Of a DNA stretch of 18,373 nt, positions 16,001-18,373 are shown one piece after another (position 1 is the stretch's first letter; every line of letters begins with the position of its first letter). This DNA is from CBDUQI01 sp965369325 (GTDB lineage: Bacteria > Pseudomonadota > Gammaproteobacteria > Steroidobacterales > JBCBZW01), in the NCBI GenBank assembly GCA_965369325.1, contig CBDUQI010000110.1, positions 1 through 18,373 of the forward strand, given 5' to 3'. Under the pieces are notes generated by a model. The model was not told where the DNA came from and made no database searches. It saw only the letters and a program-made list of their open reading frames with translations. The position numbers and the translations under genes were made by a program.

Positions 16001-17970
16001 GGCCTTTCCGGTTTTGGCTGAATAACGACTATGACGTGGTCAACCGGCTAGGTGAGTCGCAATCAGAAGAGCCATTCTGCGACCCTAAAACCGACGATGA
16101 TGGACTGCAAATTTGCGAACAATGGGACGACACACCGGGAGCGACGGTCGATGATATGACCATTACCCCAAACAACATCTCGCCACAGAATATCCACCGC
16201 ATCGAATCAGAGCGAGATCTTGAGGACTTCGCCGCCCTGGCTTTGCGGGTGAACTCAATCGGTCAGGACGGCACCATTGAAATTCCACAAGGCTTGCAAC
16301 TAACGCTGAGGGCTAGCGGCTTCTCGATCAACCTGTTCAAAGGACTATGGACCAAAGGGCAGGAATATCTACTCGACGCGGACGTGTTGCGCGAGCAGAC
16401 GATGGAGTCGGCTAACCACTACCTGTTTGAGTTACGTGAGGGCGAGGAGCACATTTTTTCGCAAGCGGAATTGGCGCGGATATTCGATCAAGGACCAGTA
16501 GCCAAATTGATCTTCGAAGGCACGGAGGACTCTCCGCTGGATTGCGCCGAGGACTCGACCCACTGTTTTTTGGAGTTGGCCGTAAAGGATGGCAATGAGA
16601 CGGTCGAGTCAACCCGCCTCTATCTAAACATCTACAACATCAAGCACTACTACGACCACTTTACCGCTGGCACGGGCACCTTCCCTAACATCGTCGGAGA
16701 CATCCCGGTTCCCACCGAGACCCCTATCGACCAGCACGCGGCAGGCTCGCCAAGCTACGAGCACAAGTTTATCAGTGTATTTGGCGAAGACGAAGAAATA
16801 CCCGAGGACTATATTCTGTTTGTGCACGGCTGGCGCATGCTGTACCCGGAACGGGTATCATTTACCGAAACCACGTTCAAACGCTTGTACTGGATGGGTT
16901 ACAAAGGCCGTTTCGGTGGCTTTACCTGGCCAACCGGCTATCATGAAAAACCAGCGCATGTGGCAGATACAGATCAGGTGCCTTTCGTCATTGGGCACAT
17001 GCAGAATTACAATCGTAGCGAATTTGTTGCGCGACATAGTGGGTTGGCACTGTCGAGGCTTGCCAGCGACCTTGACATCGACCATGACTTGCACATCGTT
17101 GCCCACAGCATGGGCAACGTGGTCACCAGCGAGGCCTTGCGCATCCTTGGCTTTAGGAATACGGTCACCTCGTACGCCGCATCTCAGGCCGCCACTGTGG
17201 GGGGCGCCTACGATGGCAACACGCCGGACATGGTGCATAGCTTCATATTAGATTTCGCCGACTTTCCTTTCTTTTGCGTCAGCGACATGATGGATCCGGC
17301 AACCGCATGGGAGTGCTACAACAGCGATAGCTTTGGAGCCCCCGAGCTGGATATGCCGCCGGACAAATATCGGTTTGCGGTGCCTGAGGAGCATGTCGGA
17401 TTCAGCGCATACGATGAAGCCTGGCGTGGCGGGTATTATCTGCGACTCTCACAATGGACCGACCACGTACGGATGGTCAATTTATTCAGCGGCCCAGATG
17501 CGGCACTGGCCGGGTGGGAAATTAATCAACTCAGTAAACCTGACGGCAATCGACCTTTTCAAGCCGACGGCGAGGCCAATGATGAGTTCGGCTATGACTT
17601 CTCGTGGGTCGACTCTTGCATCCCAATAATCACCTGTGATCCGTTGGTGCATCGTGCAGTCGACGAGTTTGCCCGTACGTTTGTCGAGGATGAGTGGGAT
17701 GAGCTGCTGCCGATTGACGATCTATTCTGGGATGTAGCACCGCCGCTAAATCAGGACAGCCGCTATATCATAAGCCACATCCTGCCGGCAAGAACCCATG
17801 CGCTGGGACAGACCGCTGTCGGAGGCCTCAGCAATAACGTCAACCTGGAACAGGCAGTAGGGTTCACAAGCTCCAACTACGACCACAGCGCGCAGTGGCA
17901 GTCTACGTTCGTGCACCGACGTCCGTACTGGGACCTGTTGTTAACCGAGTTCAGGATTACGCTCGAATGA
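13063..17970 (+). CDS. giant secreted protein with C-terminal lipase-like alpha/beta-hydrolase domain
   Basis: 1635 residues. The ATG at 13063 has AGGGG 6 nt upstream. A long basic n-region (about 43 residues) precedes a Sec-type core (AALLAFTLTLGIAGPALA|SGG). Residues 65 to about 1200 are beta-rich, without a family I can name. They include Ca-binding-like loops at 136-141 (DENQDG) and 955-960 (DLNRDG), the latter followed by DKTTPDRPFRFWLNNDYD, a motif I associate with large surface hydrolases. Residues about 1245-1480 read as an alpha/beta hydrolase: LFVHGWRM (oxyanion region, His1255), FGGFTWPTGY, then the nucleophile elbow VAHSMGNVV (Ser1349). A triad His may be His1468 (TDHVRMV), but this is uncertain. 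It is probably secreted and hydrolyses an ester, or uses the fold for binding. It heads a tight operon with the two genes behind it. A LamG or autotransporter end is not seen, so anchoring is unknown. Confidence 0.85.
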   Translation: MHIFRLALTARQRRRIRVPQTLPLGDRFRAGPAIERHHPSAWRGAALLAFTLTLGIAGPALASGGPEYVAGVVFTRGLVLGPNNQPIYAEFDEQGVARSISSLPNGGELTGELAESTVMDGDSYRAIEQAFNAYLDENQDGIAQGASIMLEDVYRAVDLGSVEIVQAEGQPPLQVPIPKVALLSSSKSALIRANSTISDPAGLGERGVILFEAPIDLTAARVQSLDPDIRSLVLDGQGRVLYASTNNIGLRAAYVRPQSGTGDPSQDHISAYNRGETLWGAVDGAMIQSTLGGFTATDDGRFTVIDFLPPCPGFSVTYDYEVYADLPYRNFDPQAAHPWGSYNFRGFASETCIGYGEVPLGFSLTAQAIQLALIGIDATAADPLTVLEIPIDIVLFNGVGRVANPDGSLIGLGPMTKYNPTVATYTNEAPIELDINLDRNLDWISQPGSVLPAGADILGPEYVGVWLGTTGQYGYDDNGVPLDVDGNPLDPDLYRLADQIPDFEDRGLLESISIEDMADTDIYVFRRSNGQLVVSQEGLSEAEVIEEQGQFRYQLTIPGPRSSFALNSGSSVEAWQQEQGVVDALQGFSTDSLRPGEQVRIIAINRPTGYIASLIGNIESPADGFLDFPLPTLEMKPPNLRISVERMYTVEHGATAGQEREYLIGSEGSGLSSDTFIAVFTEWLDQDGTPLPPELEGYTARLAQIGGTNQLVVAAAAGVEFFTIRPGRNIQLVKLQGDVLGTEHFYVHVNGAKPSTTADFSEGDGTGALQYRPSRYTPVKVPVYDEAATRSASNAAAYAAQEGNPIGVAQPSVYRWPYRPEMQFSVHQLDISRIERFGEDGEVLVDAQGQAINLLEQSIPTLSASDSALMVFYDLLSNQFDPLEFFGPGPTLTFGLSGYELATTTGTGQNVSFDTLRYLNALDPSNLLALSLFDNADAANLLWEFALFELDLAVDLNRDGEVEFFPNPDIQLSDKTTPDRPFRFWLNNDYDVVNRLGESQSEEPFCDPKTDDDGLQICEQWDDTPGATVDDMTITPNNISPQNIHRIESERDLEDFAALALRVNSIGQDGTIEIPQGLQLTLRASGFSINLFKGLWTKGQEYLLDADVLREQTMESANHYLFELREGEEHIFSQAELARIFDQGPVAKLIFEGTEDSPLDCAEDSTHCFLELAVKDGNETVESTRLYLNIYNIKHYYDHFTAGTGTFPNIVGDIPVPTETPIDQHAAGSPSYEHKFISVFGEDEEIPEDYILFVHGWRMLYPERVSFTETTFKRLYWMGYKGRFGGFTWPTGYHEKPAHVADTDQVPFVIGHMQNYNRSEFVARHSGLALSRLASDLDIDHDLHIVAHSMGNVVTSEALRILGFRNTVTSYAASQAATVGGAYDGNTPDMVHSFILDFADFPFFCVSDMMDPATAWECYNSDSFGAPELDMPPDKYRFAVPEEHVGFSAYDEAWRGGYYLRLSQWTDHVRMVNLFSGPDAALAGWEINQLSKPDGNRPFQADGEANDEFGYDFSWVDSCIPIITCDPLVHRAVDEFARTFVEDEWDELLPIDDLFWDVAPPLNQDSRYIISHILPARTHALGQTAVGGLSNNVNLEQAVGFTSSNYDHSAQWQSTFVHRRPYWDLLLTEFRITLE

Positions 17971-17983
17971 AGCAGGCTACTCC

Positions 17984-18280
17984 ATGAACAAAGCAGCAAT
18001 AGCGCTCCTGCTGTTAGCAGGCTCGGCGGCACTTTGGTGGTGGTTCGGCCATGCGCCGACCGCTCCCTCCTCGCAGGGCGCAGGCCTAGTTCGGGCATCG
18101 CCGCCGTTGAGTGCTGAGCAACGCGAGCGGCGCCGGCAACAAGCAACCCCGTCACCAACATCCGCGGCGGAAAAAGCCACAGCCAAAAAATTGATCGACG
18201 ATCTGGCGCGGCTAGACACGGCCACGCCGGAGCAGCGCAGGCGCATGCTGACCGGCAACCCGATGTTAAGGAAGGTTTAG
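17984..18280 (+). CDS. small membrane-anchored hypothetical protein
   Basis: 98 residues. A single N-terminal hydrophobic segment (MNKAAIALLLLAGSAALWWWF) acts as an uncleaved anchor or signal. A Pro/Ala/Ser-rich linker follows, then a charged helical C-terminal half (EKATAKKLIDDLARLDTATP, then EQRRRMLTGNPMLRKV). I recognise no family. It starts 13 nt after the stop of the giant hydrolase gene and ends 3 nt before the next start, so the three genes form one transcript. Position and architecture suggest an accessory factor (anchor, chaperone or adaptor) for one of the flanking proteins, much as small membrane foldases serve some lipases. That is analogy only; at 98 residues it is far shorter than a lipase foldase. 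Confidence 0.7.
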   Translation: MNKAAIALLLLAGSAALWWWFGHAPTAPSSQGAGLVRASPPLSAEQRERRRQQATPSPTSAAEKATAKKLIDDLARLDTATPEQRRRMLTGNPMLRKV

Positions 18281-18283
18281 CTA

Positions 18284-18373
18284 ATGACTGGTGTCGGCGT
18301 TGCAGACTTCGATTTTTTCGGCAAAATCATCGACCAGTTCGACTTGCCCGTGAGCGGCGCCAAGGTGAAGTAC
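18284..18373 (+). CDS. start of a carboxypeptidase-regulatory-like domain protein (cut by window edge)
   Basis: The first 30 codons only, open to the edge. The ATG follows the 98-residue gene by 3 nt and has AAGGAAGG upstream. The segment FFGKIIDQFDLPVSGAKVKY has the pattern G-x-[IV]-x-D-x-x-x-x-P-[IV]-x-G-A-x-V of carboxypeptidase-regulatory/transthyretin-like beta-sandwich domains, often found in surface proteins and in TonB-system partners. No signal peptide precedes it: the domain begins almost at residue 10, so export, if any, is not Sec-type from this start. Everything beyond residue 30 is outside the window. Confidence 0.55.
   Translation, partial: MTGVGVADFDFFGKIIDQFDLPVSGAKVKY

Overview
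The window is GC-rich, densely coding bacterial DNA. Most genes have Shine-Dalgarno sites, and many products carry Sec or lipoprotein signals. A PEP-CTERM protein sits behind a -24/-12 (sigma-54) promoter. Also present are calcium-repeat surface proteins and a di-haem oxidoreductase. Together these suggest an environmental, probably aquatic Gram-negative bacterium of the Pseudomonadota, most likely a gammaproteobacterium. That assignment is inference; no rRNA or marker gene is present.

Layout. 1-882 (-): alpha/beta-hydrolase lipoprotein cut by the left edge. 1062-3143 (+): secreted FG-GAP/VCBS protein with an ASPIC/UnbV domain, ending in an intrinsic terminator at 3169-3208. 3222-4634 (+): PLP-dependent group II (aromatic amino acid type) decarboxylase. 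4742-6475 (+): compact operon of a SARP-like regulator (winged helix plus BTAD), a VOC-fold protein and a four-helix membrane protein. 6587-7057 (+): MaoC-type hydratase. 7058-7626: 569-bp gene-free regulatory region. 7627-8391 (+): PEP-CTERM protein. 8447-11491 (-): multidomain di-haem (DUF1111/COG3488) oxidoreductase, convergent with the PEP-CTERM gene. 11646-12551 (+): TolB-like beta-propeller lipoprotein. 12552-13062: about 0.5 kb without a convincing gene. 13063 to the right edge (+): tight operon of a 1635-residue secreted protein with a C-terminal lipase-like domain, a 98-residue anchored protein and the start of a carboxypeptidase-regulatory-like protein.

The most informative non-coding stretch is upstream of the PEP-CTERM gene. 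It holds a textbook -24/-12 promoter. About 115 bp further upstream lies a bipartite inverted element whose two arms share the same plan, GTTTGTAAAG-N5-CGACACGC. This is the geometry of an enhancer for a sigma-54 activator. PEP-CTERM systems are known to be associated with RpoN and the PrsK/PrsR two-component system, so the element is a good candidate for that regulator's site. The same region has a perfect CRP-type palindrome and a minus-strand intrinsic terminator with no obvious gene feeding it, which may mark a small RNA.

Much of the coding capacity concerns the cell envelope or exterior: two lipoproteins, the FG-GAP protein, the PEP-CTERM protein, the dockerin/discoidin/di-haem fusion and the giant hydrolase. 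No single known pathway joins all the genes. The most system-like unit is the three-gene operon at the right edge, which is incomplete here.
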